64,000 nt of DNA. Source: Thunnus maccoyii (taxonomy: Eukaryota > Chordata > Actinopteri > Scombriformes > Scombridae). Positions within the stretch are counted from its first letter, which is position 1. Each line of letters begins with the position of its first letter. Of the stretch, positions 1 to 13,791 are shown one piece after another. Made by a program: the position numbers and the translations under genes. The notes beneath the pieces were generated by a model that had not been told where the DNA came from, made no database searches, and saw only the letters and a list, made by a program, of their open reading frames with translations. The DNA is taken from positions 24,878,457 through 24,942,456 of the forward strand of contig NC_056542.1 of NCBI RefSeq assembly GCF_910596095.1. The letters are read 5' to 3'.

Positions 1-3000
1 CAAATTTAAAATTCAATAACAATCTAACAGTTCTAACTATATACTAATAGCTTTTCATTCTCAATCAGCTGTAAATACCAAGTCAGGAGTCAGTTGAGTG
101 CATGCTACATGTGTTTGTCCTATTACTATGTATTCTTTTATTTCCATACCCTTTAGGCAAGATGTAAATAAACTGTAAATTTGGAAGAAAAAAAGTGCTG
201 ATTTTATCATTTAAAGGTCCAACACATAATCTTGGACTGACAGTTACCAAACAAATGATAACTCCATGGCAGCAGTTCTTGGGGAATTCACAAAATCATG
301 TTTCATAAAACTAGTAGTAATGAAATGGTTCACCGTCTATCTTTAAAGATACATTTATTGTTCATTTTACACTGACTTGAACTGACTGAAACGGGCATTT
401 TTCCTTTTGCCCCATTTTGTTGTTTACACTCTGCAGTGCTAAAAAGGCACTGGCTTTATCCAATTTATATGACTGGTTGGCACAACACAGTTACCTACAA
501 ATAATAATTAATGCAGCATTTCTGGAAAAATACTTTTCATGTACTGCAGTGTTGCTTGACCAAGATGTCATACCATCACCATGAAGGTCTTGTAGGTATT
601 GCAAATGGTGTAACACTTATTTTTTTTAGCATCACAGTATTCCAAGTAGTGCTGATTCCTCGCACGCAGGGCCGTTGTTTATGCTCACGTCTATAGTATC
701 ATCACTGTTACTAAAATAGCAACAGTCCAGACTCTAAACAAATGGAAGATTTCCCTTTCTCCCTATGCTCTCTATTGTTATCAATGTGAAAGTGACAACA
801 ACGCAGCTGGTCGCTATATTTATCCAGGTTATATTTATACACAGAGACAAAAGACAATAAGAGAGACGGCCATCAAAACCTCTGTTTAGACCAACCATTG
901 TTGTCACATAAACAGCTAATAAATAAACACAACAGTGTGTTCTCCCCTTGTCCACCGTACGTGCTTGGATTGTGTGTGCTTTTACTATGTCACGTCTATT
1001 CTGGACTGCTCCAGTGTTTAGTAGGACCCACGTACCTCCACAAATCATCAGCTAACAAGGGGAGTGACCCAGACGACTTCCTGCTCTCTGCTCCTCTCTT
1101 CCTGTCTTCTTGTGCCCTATAGGAAAATCATAGTGCATTAGCAGGTGGTCCTCTAACATCTGTTTATCTGCTTGGTTTTCTCTGAGCAGATGATTTCATG
1201 TCAGTTAAATGACAGATGACCCACTTGCAGAATGAACTTGGGTTATGTGATCAAAAAACTACGAGAGACTTAAGGTCAGGGAAACAGCACTCTGGCAGTA
1301 TTCCTACAACAACAGCACTGCCAGAGCTATTTGGTGGAGTGAAGTAAAAGAGAGGGCGAGGCTGGTACAAAGTGTGCCACTACTCTAAGAGATGATTTTT
1401 CAGCCAAAGCCATGTCCCTCATCAAACAGCTGGGCAGTCTAAACAATCCTGAATGTCGCCGTGAAGTCTCTCATCAGATCTTTCATCTGAACATCGAGAA
1501 CGTCTAAACCCACTCTGGCAGATCCAGCTGCAGATGTGCTGTTCATTTTGTTCTGATTAAAATACCAACATCCGAGTGTGAGGACCTGAGCACTACTGCT
1601 TTCAGAATTACATTATTTTACATCAAGTGAGGGAAATGCTGCTGAGCCATTTATAAAGACACCACAGGGATAAAGATTTGGAAATTTTGATAAAATGTTT
1701 GCTGCAAGAGCTGCTTAAATGTGGAGCTGTTTGCCACTAAGATCTCATCTCCAAATATATTTTTACATGTCAAATGTGTGACAGCATTTCAGGTCTGTTG
1801 GTTGATAGAAAAGTGGCAAGAGCTAAATCTGGTGAAGAAATGATTAAGTAAACTCTGTTCTTCACTCATTCAGTCCATCATCAGTCTGTCATCTGAAGCC
1901 AATCTGATGGATTCAGTCAGAATATACAGTAGATGGGTTCTGTGCATGTTACGTCACTGAAATTCAGAATACAATCAGCAACAACAATAGTAGGAAGACA
2001 GATGGTACGGCAGGCTGGTCTGTAGTCCGCTTGTCTAAATTGTGCTAAGACTAATCAATCAGAGCAGCGTCAAACTTAACAGGATTAATTCGTCAGGCAC
2101 TTGGACTTAATGAGCACCTGCAAGCTGGTTCTGCATCTCTACACTCTGACGTCTATATCTTTAACAAAATATAAATAATCTTCACGTTGTTGCAAACTCT
2201 CTCATCTGCTGAGGAAGACCATGAGATGTAATTGAAATCTCTGGCAGAATTCATATGAGTCTTCCATTAACAGTCAGATGAATCAGTTAACTTACCTAAA
2301 ACAAAGAAACACATAAATTACATATATGTGTGTCAATGGGTCGACAGCTCTGTTGCTAAAACAGTTTCCCATGACATTTTGAACTGAGGGGGAAGTTGTT
2401 GACCCCATCTCTGCTTAGGAATACAAACAATATTTTACCAGAATGGAGCCCTGTTTATTTTACTTGCCGTTTATTTTGCATGCCATCACATGAGTGAATG
2501 AATTTATGCCCAAACACTGCAGGAGGCTCTGAGTGGTTTGCAGGCAGCTGATGTTTTACTGGAATTTCCACTAAGGATGTTTTCTTCCAAACACATGCAG
2601 CCTCTCATTTAGAAAACATCATTAAAACTGATTGAATGAATATCCGCCATGCTTTGGATTTTCTGTCAGTAATCTGATGTTGAATTTTATGAATGAATGT
2701 TAATGACATACAGGATTCACAAATATGGACAACAGATTTCTTGAAAGTTTGAAAGTCAAAGCATTTAAACTATCCTGTTATAAAGAATGAATACAGATTT
2801 GTTTTCTCTCTATCTTGTACTTTCATATTTCATATTTCATATTTCACGTTTCATCAGAGCGGGGCAGAAGAACCCATGTAGACATTCAGTGACACAGTGT
2901 TGGGCACATTGGCACGTAACCTTTCCATGCTGCATTACTGTAAGTAATTTGTTATTGGGTCTTATCTCAGCCTCAAGTGTTCACTGAGACCTATTCTTTT

Positions 3001-3776
3001 GTTGAGCCGTTACCTCTGGGAGTTGATGAGGGTAAAAGGGAAAATGTCAGACTTAAACACATACGGTAAATAACAACCCTCCCCACCCCCCTGACCCCCT
3101 TTTCACCCTCTCGCTCACAAACACACACACACACACATACAAATAATGAAAAGAGGCCAAACATTTTTTGGTTTCAGCTCAAATTATGCTTTTCTTTATC
3201 ATGTATTGTTGTAAATTGAATATCTTTTGGATTTGGACTTTTGGTCAAACAAAACATTTGAAGACGACTCCTTGAGCTCTGGGAGGTTGTGATGGGCATT
3301 TTTCACTATTTTTTTGATATTTCAGAGACTACACATATAATCAAGTAATTGAAAATATAATTGAATTATTAATCAGTAATGAAAATAATCAACATTATTT
3401 TCTTTCAACCATAAATAAAGCAATGAGGCCACTTTTTCTATTCTGTGGTTAAACCTTCCATAACATTTCTAGTCTTTTGGTGCAACACAGAACGTACAGT
3501 TGCCTGTGACTCATTTTTTGCCAAATGAGTTATAACAAGTTAGCCCTCATATACTAGTTGAAAAAATGAAATCTGCCCTCAGATACAATCCTACAACAAA
3601 CAGTCAAACAGTAAAAAACTATTTTATTAATACATGAATTAAAAGAAATACACAAACAAAACACATTGAAAATATATAGGTGTATGTTTCTACTGCAGCT
3701 GTAAAACATTGGCCCTCATAATAAATAATGTGGAAAAAAACTGGCCCACTGCCTGCACTTACTTGCTTACTCAGCA
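1..3776. other. Non-coding DNA, no gene recognised
   Basis: AT-rich sequence with stop codons in all frames. Only short, unsupported open frames occur. The only simple features seen are a short CA run near 3117-3138 and a short 'tttcatatttcatatttca' tandem near 2820-2845. No splice-flanked exon of a known family was recognised. Confidence 0.5.
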
Positions 3777-4330
3777 GCAGTGATGGAAAAAGTATTACTA
3801 TACTTAAGTAAAAGTAGTGATACTACAGTATAACCCTGTACTACCGACCCTGTTATATTATTATATATTACTGATTTGTTACTACTGATGCATTTAGTAT
3901 AAGCAGTATTTTAATGTTGCAGCTGGTTGAGGTGGAGCAAATTCCAATTATTTGATAGTTTAATCAATAATAATGCATCATATTTCCTTAAAGGATCATA
4001 TCGTTAAGACCCTGCACACACATAGTCCTCCCACACTGGTGTTTCCACTTATGCTACTTATGCTCCCTAATTAGACATCTTATCAGGACTGTGTTAGACA
4101 TGTACAAACTGTGCTTGATTGACATCTCCGCCACCCAGCTGTTGATTTTGTTGTGCTGTACCTGCTGGGGCACCAATTTACACCTAACTAGAGATCTATC
4201 AGCCAGGGTTATTGAAAACATCTGTGTTGATAAGCAGAGCCTTTAATTTTCCAATTAACTATATCTGCTACCATAAATGTTTAAATATTTCCCTCTGAAA
4301 TGTAGCAGAGTAGAAGTATAAAGTTGCACC
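3777..4330. repeat. Interspersed teleost repeat, possibly a hAT-type MITE
   Basis: The block opens with a 'gatggaaaaagtattac...cttaagtaaaagtag' motif. It later has 'gcagctggttgaggtggagc' and 'gatagtttaatcaataataatgcatcatat', and ends with text resembling 'ctgaaatgtagcagagtagaagtataaag'. I recognise this order of motifs from repeats found throughout percomorph genomes. The middle part (about 4010-4260) does not match the remembered pattern and may be an insertion. No coding sequence is present. The class assignment is from memory and uncertain. Confidence 0.5.
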
Positions 4331-7165
4331 AACAGCCTGTAAACTATTGATATAATTCCTTGTCAATAGTCAGTAAATTACTGCACCGGTTCCGTAGCCA
4401 TCGCTGGTGCCTATTTAGAAACATATGTTTTACAACACTATTTACAACACTAAAGTCTGTTGGAACACACACTATGTGAAATGTAAATGCTTGGTGTCCA
4501 CTACAATGGACTGAAATATTAGCACATGATGTTGGGGATATTGTAAGCTATTAACTATCGCAAAAAATATGAATTTGTGATCCAATAACTCATGCATGGA
4601 AGGGGTTAGGGTTAGTTTTTTTTAATTCAGCCTTTGAAGATGATGAATAACAAACTTTCCAGATGTTGATACAAATGCTGCGTACAGTAAATACAATCAA
4701 AGTGGACCCTGAATGCCTGCCAGTCTGACTGGAGCTGGTAAAACCTACGTGACTGTTGTGTCTGAGCCCCATTCAGGGATTTCTGCTGTTTATTTTGTTT
4801 GGACTTTTTTGGGCCTCCCTGACCACATCCTCTTACGCTTTCCAGCACTACTCCTAACGTCATCCCTGTCGCCCCCCAAAACACACCCGCTCAGCTACCC
4901 GCCCCTAGACATGTGTGCAGTGTTATGCACACAGGAAGAGAGATGTGCTGCTGGAACAATAGAGACATCGTAACTGCAGCAGCCAGGAGCCTTGCTGCAG
5001 ATGAAGCAATGGCACATAGATGGGACATTATGTAATTTGTTACCCAGAACACATTAAAAAAAAAAAAAAAAACGGGAAAGTTTTTGATTGGGCAACTATG
5101 CTCCAGATGACCGCAGACTGAGAATAAAGAAACATAAAGATGAAAACAGAAAGAAAGAAACATTTAAGTGTATTTAATTGAACTCTGAACAGACAATCTG
5201 GGCAGTCTGTATCAGTATTTTCTGGTGTCCTCGCTCTCGACTCTGATGTCTAATTGAAGATGGAGCCCAGCTGCTAAATAATATCAATGTCCTCTCAGGT
5301 CATTTGCCTTGGGGCTCTCTCTCCCTCCTCCTCTTCCTCCTCTTTCCTCCCAGGCTCTGTGTCTGACCGTCTGTGTCTCTACGTGACCGGTCCAGGGTCT
5401 ATCAGTGCCAGTGGAGTCCGCCATGGCAGGAGATAACGCTAACTAGCTTCCTGCCATTACTCCTAATTGCCCCACGGCCCGGAACTCTGCAGACACCCTG
5501 GGTGGGGCGTGACTGAAGAGTGTGCGCGTCTGTGTGTGTGTATGAGAAATGTGAATTATTCACATATCTGTCAATGCTACCTACCCGTTTATGTGGCTGA
5601 ATTAATCACTGTATACATCGCTTGTCCTGTGGACGTTGTGTCAGTGTTATCGCTGCATTTATAGAAAAGGGAGGGGAGGATGAGGGGTATGTAGACGGCG
5701 GAGGGATGGATGGTGGAGATAGTAGACTGCCAGACAGAATGTATATGTTGTCTACGTCACAAAGTAGAAGAGGAAAAGTCCATAAACAGAGCTGGCTAAA
5801 CAGCTCTGAGCTGGTTAAATTGGTGAAAATAAGTGGCCTACTAGGAAAGACCAGGGTGTGTTCGTTCTAAGGAACACAGACACATCACATGCCAAGATCT
5901 CTGTGTAGTTTATTTAAATATAAATTTGAAATTCAAGCATATGCACACATTTACATAACAACAGAAAAGTAAACAAGTGAATAAACAATATGTGAAATGT
6001 AAAATAAAATGAATAGTATCTGGCATTAACAGAGTAAGCGCTAAACAATCAGGAAAATGCCATAACAGTGTGTTTGTGTATCTACACAAACTTGTGTATT
6101 TGAAAGGTAAATGTTAGACATGTTAGAGTCTGTGTTATGCACCATAATTCCATGTACTGTATAACAGGGGCATACGAGGTTGATGGTGCGTCAGCGTTCA
6201 TGATGACTTTCCTGTGTCACACAAAAAGGGAGGAGAGGATGTTTAGATGTTGCGCTGTATGTTATCACTGAGCCATTTGTGGATGTCTACAGCAGGCTAT
6301 ATGACCCTGGGGAGGGTCGGCAGCGGGCTGAATGTATCTAACAAAGACATCAAGCACGGACAATTTAGCTATGTTGAATGATAGAGAGACAATATGGGTT
6401 AAACTGGTGGGTTTCATTGAGTGTTAGTTTATGAAAGAATTCTCAGTAGTTTCCCATTAAAACATGTATGGCTCATTCTCAGGCTTCACAGTGTTGTGTG
6501 TGTATACTGTACAGCATTAATGGTGCTTGACTGAAAAAACACATCACTCACACATACAGTAATTAACTAGAGGGAGGACATACAGAAAAAAGCACACACA
6601 AATCCCTGACCCCGAAAAACAACCCAGGGCTTCTAGCTCCTCCAGTTGGGATCCTTACCATGGGGTTTGGATCATGTGAACAGACTTCCACACTTTTTCC
6701 AGCTGCTGATGTTGGAACTGACAGCTTTCTGTGTACACGTGTGTATCTCCTCTTCTCATCTCTTCACTTGATTGCAACATTTCCTTTTCAGTTTTATGGG
6801 GATGCAAACTGTCAAAGCAATGTCCTCCAAACAATTTTTGCATAAAGACAGGCTAATTGAGCAAAAAAGTCGCAGGGACACTTTAACTCACAGCTTGTGG
6901 TCAAGATTGATATGGCAGCAGACATCAGATATGCGCTGGGTGAATTTTATAACATCTGGATGTAAGAAACCTATTCCAAACATTGCAACTAATCAAAAAC
7001 ATTGAGTTGGCCTTCACTGAAGCCGCATCTGATAAATGAGAGCATGGCTCTGGGCGGAGGAAGTCAGCAGATTTAAGAAGACTTGGATGACTGAATGTTA
7101 CAAACTTTGAAAAGATTACAGGAATTCTGAGGAATTATTGGCTATCTTATGTATGTGTTTGTCTT

Positions 7166-7168
<3 letters not shown>
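4331..7168. other. Non-coding DNA, no gene recognised
   Basis: No coding sequence is supported. The interval 5200-5470 has a more balanced base composition than its surroundings, which could mark a conserved non-coding element, but that cannot be tested from one sequence. The rest is ordinary AT-rich intergenic sequence. Confidence 0.4.
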
Positions 7169-7231
<63 letters not shown>

Positions 7232-7253
7232 ATGTGTGTGTGTGTGTCTGTGC
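7169..7253. repeat. (TG)n microsatellite
   Basis: A nearly pure TG run with interruptions toward the 3' end (cg, ta, tc). The cysteine/valine-rich and threonine/histidine-rich open frames over it are artefacts of the dinucleotide repeat. Confidence 0.95.
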
Positions 7254-7509
7254 TGATGAGAAGACGGCATCAAAGCAGGCTAGCATCCTGTGGGCAGCCC
7301 AGGGCAGGACCAGTGGGCACAAGGCGGCAGCGAGGTGGGTGTCCTAGGGCAGGCCCCGCACCGTCTTCCTTCACAGATACACACACACACGCACACACAA
7401 ATGCATATACCACCCATGAGCACAAAAGGCCAACATGTAATTGAGGTAGTGTCAGAACTCAGGGGACACACACACACAAACACACACACACACGAACACA
7501 CAAGTTGAT

Positions 7510-7745
7510 CTAGGTCACTTTTTGGGACATCACATAGATTTACATTCATTTCCTGGAGACTTACCCTAACCCTAACATAACCAATTTTTGCCTAACCCTT
7601 AACCTAGCCGTAACCTAACTCTAACCTTAACCACTGACCCAAAAATCAGCTTCTTCCCAATAGGGTATACGGCTTTTGTCCCCAGTTGGACAAGCCATCC
7701 CCAATTAACTGGTCTTAAGTCTGAATTTTGTCCCCGAAAAAAAAG
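7510..7745 (-). repeat. Interspersed repeat with CCTAA-rich core, copy 1
   Basis: Contains 'acattcatttcctggagacttaccctaac' followed by degenerate ccctaac/cctaacc units, then 'gtccccagttggacaagcc'. Its reverse complement matches the repeat at 9640-9905, which carries 'taagtctccaggaaatgaatgtaa' after TTAGG-like units. Both copies lie beside TG/CA microsatellites. It is a dispersed repeat, not a telomere. Confidence 0.75.
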
Positions 7746-9170
7746 CAGCTTTACCTCAGCTTTGAAAACTTTGAAAAAAGATTCAAATGCATTATAATTT
7801 GTTTCTCAGCACAGATTTTTCAGCATCAAATGTAAATCTGTTATCCAGTTTTCATTTGATATAAAATAATTCCTCAGTGATCTTTATCCTGATTAAAGGT
7901 TATTGCTATTAGAGCTGATCAACTGAAGTCGTAATGGCTTTGATGATACAGTACATCACTGTGGTGGTATAGTGTCACTGTTGAATCTTGTGTAACACAT
8001 ACAGTACTAAACTCAGTTTGAGATGTTTCTTATGAGCACATACAAAGAGAACCTTCAAACTCAAAGTGTATATAATCAAACAGTGTATGTTTAAAAAATG
8101 AATAGATTTCCTCCTCTTTATTTTGGTTAATCAGTCTGGGCAAGAGAGTCTGAGGTGGTGGTGTGTGTGTATGACAGTGAACAGCTTGCAACCTGAACAG
8201 GGCTGGTTGTTGGAATATCTTCTGTATGAATTAAAGTGATCGAGTAAAAGACTCCGATAGATATTTGGAAAATAGAAGATAATGTTATTGATTAGATACA
8301 CATATGTGTACAAGCTAGAGTGTACTGATCTATATGAGTGGTATGAATGTGCAGTTTTGCTTCTTGCACTTCTGTAATGCATTAAACTGGTGACAAATAT
8401 GAGATTTCAGTATGAATATGTTCATATATTCTGCACAAAACTATAATTAGTTAAGTTGGGGGAATGTAGTGTGGATATTTTACTAGACCTGATAATAATT
8501 GAAAAGCTGAAGATCAATTAAAAAAACAAACAGATATAACCATGATCCATGAAGTCTTGTGAGTTTCCTTTCTATTATTTCTCCAACTTTTGTTGTCTGT
8601 GTGCTATTAAAGGTCAAGAATGTAATTATAGAGCATTTAAAGTTCGTGAGAATTGCAGTAGGATTATTCATATTTCATGTCATGATTATCAGTGTTAAAA
8701 GCTTTTAAAGGTTGTAGAGCAAATTCCTATGCAAAATATAGTCAGTGTGTAATTAGACATTCAGAAATTAATCAGGTGCTTAAGTTGAATTAATATTTAT
8801 TACTGTTAAAACATGTATTTATTTATTTATTGCTGATAATGCCAAACTATGCTTAATGACAAGTTTGAGTTTTCTTGCAAAATTCAGAACCAAACCTCAA
8901 TGACTGGGAGTTAGCAGTTTAACATTGTCTGTCTGTAGTTTGGTAAACAGTTTAGTACAGGTTTACTTTAAAATAAATGAAACATAAAAAGTATGTTTCG
9001 AACCAAATCTCCAAGAAGACAATTTTTCTTTTGTAGAGTATATTTAAATGTGCCAATAAAATGAGTTTTGGCACCAGCAGCACCACTCAACAGGCTCACA
9101 GGTTTTTGGAGAATGTAAACATACTCACTATAAATAAAGTTTCATTATTGTAATTATAAATTGTGTATAT
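7746..9170. other. Non-coding DNA, no gene recognised
   Basis: AT-rich sequence without a long or splice-flanked reading frame. No repeat family was recognised here. Confidence 0.4.
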
Positions 9171-9258
9171 GTGAGTGTGTGTGTGTGTGTGTGTGAGCAG
9201 GTGTGTGTGTGTGTGTGTGTGTGTGTGAGCGTGTGTGTGTGTGTGTGTGTGTGTGTGC
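9171..9258. repeat. Interrupted (TG)n microsatellite
   Basis: Three TG blocks separated by 'agcagg' and 'agcg' interruptions. Confidence 0.95.
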
Positions 9259-9611
9259 ACTTGCATTTGAAAATCAGTCACTGCATCTTGTAGACGCACG
9301 AAGTGATTTAGCCAAGTAGGACGTGATCCCGGATCAACATCCACATTGCGGTCCTGGATCAACATTGCGCTGTCTTTGCCCTCATCTCTTTGTGCGAATG
9401 ACTGTATTTATGTATTGGTTGGCTATTATGGGTCAACAGAGTCTGCAGAAACAGTGATGGTGATTTGCTGTCATCTAGTGGTTGAATCCAATAAACACCA
9501 AGTAATTAAGTTGTCTCCTTTGCATTTAACTTCACTTTCAGTGAACTTATGCCCTCTATATTGTACATTTGACAGTTACATAGATTGATCCTGCCACCAA
9601 CACTGTCACTG

Positions 9612-9616
<5 letters not shown>

Positions 9617-9650
<34 letters not shown>
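9617..9650. repeat. (TG)n microsatellite
   Basis: A pure TG run directly abutting the second copy of the CCTAA/TTAGG-rich interspersed repeat. Confidence 0.95.
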
Positions 9651-9905
9651 TCCAGGTATTCCTCACGTTGTGGGGACGTAAATTTGTTTACACAGTCATA
9701 TTGTGGGGACTCGCTTCCCTTGTAGGAAGAAAAAGCAAGTCCTGTTAACGTAAAATCATTCATTTTAAGGTGAAGACTTGGGTTTAAAATTAAGGTTAGT
9801 TTAGGGCTATGTTAAGGTTAGGGTAAGGTTTAGGTTTAGGCATGTGGTGGTCATGGTTAAGGTTAGGATAAGTCTCCAGGAAATGAATGTAAGTCAATGT
9901 TATGT
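9640..9905 (+). repeat. Interspersed repeat with TTAGG-rich core, copy 2
   Basis: Includes 'gttgtggggacgtaaatttg' and 'ttgtggggactcgc', then degenerate ttaggttagggtaagg units, then 'agtctccaggaaatgaatgtaa'. It is the same family as 7510-7745 in inverted orientation. TG runs flank it on both sides (9617-9650 and 9911-9937). Confidence 0.75.
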
Positions 9906-9909
9906 CCTC

Positions 9910-9910
<1 letters not shown>

Positions 9911-9937
<27 letters not shown>
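9911..9937. repeat. (TG)n microsatellite
   Basis: A TG run at the right edge of the TTAGG-rich repeat copy. Confidence 0.9.
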
Positions 9938-9945
<8 letters not shown>

Positions 9946-11727
9946 AGAGAAATGCCAGAGAATGTCACAGACTCTGCCTTTGTTTTTATCTGCAGGGTGG
10001 AGAAGGAAGCATGTTTGGACAAGTTTGTTTTCACTCTCCAGGTTTTGTTTTGTTTTTTCCCAAGGGGTGACGAGCACATTGAAATACTAAGCAACTGTTC
10101 TGCTGTATTAACGCAGTGGAAAAAACTCAGGACTGTTACTCAGCTGGTTGACCTGCAGTGTGAGAGATATTGATCAATATAACAATTACCATAGCAACAC
10201 ACAAGACAAAGGCCCATAGAGACATAAACTCATTTTCAATCCTAAATGCTAAATGGTCTTCCCTGTCTCTAAGAGTGTGTAATCTGAGTGACATAGACCA
10301 GTGAGCATGCTGTCCATTTAGTTGTTTTCCACTCTGGCTGACTTAAAGGTTACACCCAGTGATATTGGACCACAGGGGCAGAAAGATTTCAATACAAACT
10401 CACAGAAACACAGATATTATGAAACAAAGTCTGTCTGTTGCTTTCATCCTTGACTTTGTAAAGTGTACTCTCTAAGCTACTATATAAAATAATGCACAGT
10501 ACATAAAACCTGACTTAGTATTATCTCAATGAACACAAGAGCAGGAAATACAGATTTGTTTATTGCCTGGGCTCTCAGCTCTGGTCCATGAACTTTTGAG
10601 TAAATTCATCACTCCTTTACACCAGCTGTCTGGGGCTTCATGCCAGATTGAAAGCATGTACTCAGCTTGTCTGAGCTTGTCTGCTGGAAACTGCAACCCA
10701 CTTGTGGTTTTACACGTGGAAGGTGATGACTGCAGTGACACTCAAGCATATAGTATGCGGGAGCTGGAAAACCCAGCTGAAAGAGCTGCAGAGTTGGGTT
10801 TTTTTGTAGTAATCAGCACTAATAATGACTGAACATAGTGCTTAAATTTGACAATATTTGTAAGTACTGTCAATGTTCGTGTAAAAAAAATTGTCCATAA
10901 AGTCTAGTTCAGGCTTTGCTTATCTTAAATAACATTGTGACACATTAGTAAATTTTGGCTCCCCCTCCACCATTTAGAGGTATGCATTCACTTCTACGAC
11001 TATTTTTCTTCCTTTCTTCTGGTGGTATGTAGACATGTAGATAGTTTTGGTTTTATTCATCCAGGTTTTAAGTTAAACTTTTTTCAGATTTCTACATCCA
11101 CTCCAAAAAGCAATGTGTCTCGCCAGGAACAATGTCCCTGTAACTTTGGATCATCTTGACATCAAGACAGCCTACATGCACAATGCAACTAATGCTTAGT
11201 ACATAATTTAATCAAGGCCACATCAATCATGCAATAAGTAATACAAATTGAGTAAATAAGACCCTGAGTGAAGGCTAAAATGTATAAAATGTACATGATG
11301 GAACCCACTTATAACTGAATAGATGTGTAAAAGATTAATAGTTTAATACAAGTAAACAAACCATTACAAGTCAATAATAAATTAGATAGGTAATTACGTG
11401 TATTTCATGAACAAAAAACAGTGATAGTATGGCTATTATATTACTGACTAATAGCTCTAGCATTATATGACATTATTGGGTATAAAAATAAAAATAAAGT
11501 AATTAATACAAAAAAGATTATTGGATGACTGTAAGAGTCAGACTATAATATTATGCAAGCAATATGTCATTGTAATTATAATTATGTTTAGTGGCAGAAA
11601 AATGACTAAATATGTGTGATACTAGAGCATTATGATGCAAAAAGTAGTTGTGAGGGATCCAAATGATTGATGTTGTTATTTTTCCTATTTTAGCTACTCC
11701 TACTATAACTCTCTCTCTCTCTGTTGG
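9938..11727. other. Non-coding DNA downstream of the sulfotransferase gene
   Basis: No gene is supported. The right part is expected to hold the 3' UTR of the minus-strand sulfotransferase. The only AATAAA on that strand that I noticed in reach is at 11052-11057, which would give a 3' UTR of about 670 nt. This is a weak inference. Confidence 0.35.
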
Positions 11728-12304
11728 TCAATCCAGGCTCCATGGCAGAGAGAAGCTTTCGCCCTCCAGCTCTTTACGAATGACTGATGTGAATCGGGCT
11801 AGTTGCTCTGAGCTGAAATGGTTCTTCCAGTCTCCTGCAACACCTGACACATACATGAGACAGTATCAAACACAAACATACACACAGATACACGCACACA
11901 CACACACATTCACAAATGATCAAATCAATGAATCAACTGTGCAGGAGAAATCTAAAAAAAAATCCAGTCAGACATTTGTATTGAGATAGAAAATCCACCA
12001 ACAAGTCTATTTAAATGTCACTCTTAACAACTCATTTTACACACTCGGGTTTTACTGAACTGACCTGATCAGCCACAACAAGGTTGACATCAAAATCTAG
12101 TCAGAAAATTAAAGGCAACTCAAAGCAAAGTGCACAGGAACTTTTGCAGATGCAGATCATAATTTATGTTCAAATTTATTCCAGAAACACAAAGACATTT
12201 CTAAACTATAGGATCAGTCAATAAAACAAATCAGCAACAGCACACAAGTACAAGCTAAATTGTGGTAAAATAATTATTGTAATTAGAGCTCAATTAATCA
12301 ATAT

Positions 12305-12347
<43 letters not shown>

Positions 12348-13735
12348 TTCACCACATTAGTTTAATTAGATAAAAGTGGCCAAAGTGCTTCTTTAAGCAA
12401 TAGACTGCTGCTATCATGAGAATGCATGATGGACACATGGACCCTCACCTTTCCTGAGGAACGGAGACTTGTCAGCGTCCATGTATACTTTAGGGACCAG
12501 GCTGAAGTTGGACATGTTGTTGGACTTCATGGTCTTGAAAGAACAGTGCTCTGCTATCCTCTGAATGGTTTCTTCACTCAGATTTCTGCCCAGGAAATTT
12601 GAAATACGTCTTAGAGCTGCAGGAAGGTCCTGGAAGAGGGAGACGTGGACTTTAGTGTATGTGAAGCAACAGATCTTTGTTTTTCTCTTATGGTACACAT
12701 TCTGAAATGGAGCATTAACCTGAAAAATGTCTATTACCTGAACCATCTCTTCATATGTGATGTACATTATTCTGTCTCCCAGCTCTGTGTGTCTCCAGCT
12801 CTTCACATGGTCTGTCCATTTTCCAAACAGCACTGCATTGGACCACATTATAAATTCAGTCAACCATCACTTCACTTTGGCAAAAATAATTTTATGAAGT
12901 TAGAAGTAGGCAAACAAAGATCACAGGCTATACTTTCAGAGGGTCCTGATCTTCAACATTCAAAATTCGAAGTAATATATCAAAATGCCCATTTTCCATT
13001 TGTTCCCTCTACAGCAGAAATACATATACTTATCAAAGTGAACTGTGTATGTGACCTCTGACCTCTGCCATCCAGGAATTTTTCCATGAACTCATCAAAG
13101 GTTCCAGGATCTTCAAGGAAAACTGCCATTTGGTGAAAGTAGTATGAAGACACCATGATGTCCATGGGGTTCCTCATCACATAGATCACCTAAAAGGCAG
13201 AGAGGAGACAGACAAAATGCAACAGTGGGTGTAATCTCATTTTAGTTGCCGGTAATTCAATATTTGAAGGCTACTTTATGTTGAGCCTAATATCACACAG
13301 AGCCTCTACCTTGGCTTTGGAAGTATGGAAGGAGGGGGGCATGAGGCTGTAGGGAAAATGTGTGACCAGCGCCCGTGGAGATGCCAACTGATCTGCAACT
13401 ACGGATAGTCTTTTCTCCTCCAGCCAGGGCACCCTGTCCCAGTTAGGAATGCTTTGAATTGGCGTCAGATCCCCTCCATTCAGCACCAGCGGGAGGATCT
13501 CTTGCATCCAGATTGTACCTGCAGAAAAGAACAGAGGAGCAAATACAGGGCTATCGGAAGCACTAACTTAAATAAATAATTATTATATTATTGAATTATG
13601 AGGCGTAAACACATTGACGCCTGTTAGCATGCGTCCAGGGCCCTTTATTGCATGTCACCCCCCATCTCTCTCTCCCCTCACGTCCTGCCATGTCTCTATT
13701 ATTGGCCATCTAATAAAGGCATAAAATACCCCCAA

Positions 13736-13791
<56 letters not shown>

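Noticed and set aside
7555-7640. Interstitial telomere array (CCCTAA units)
   Set aside because: Units are few and degenerate and are embedded in a dispersed repeat that recurs at 9640-9905.
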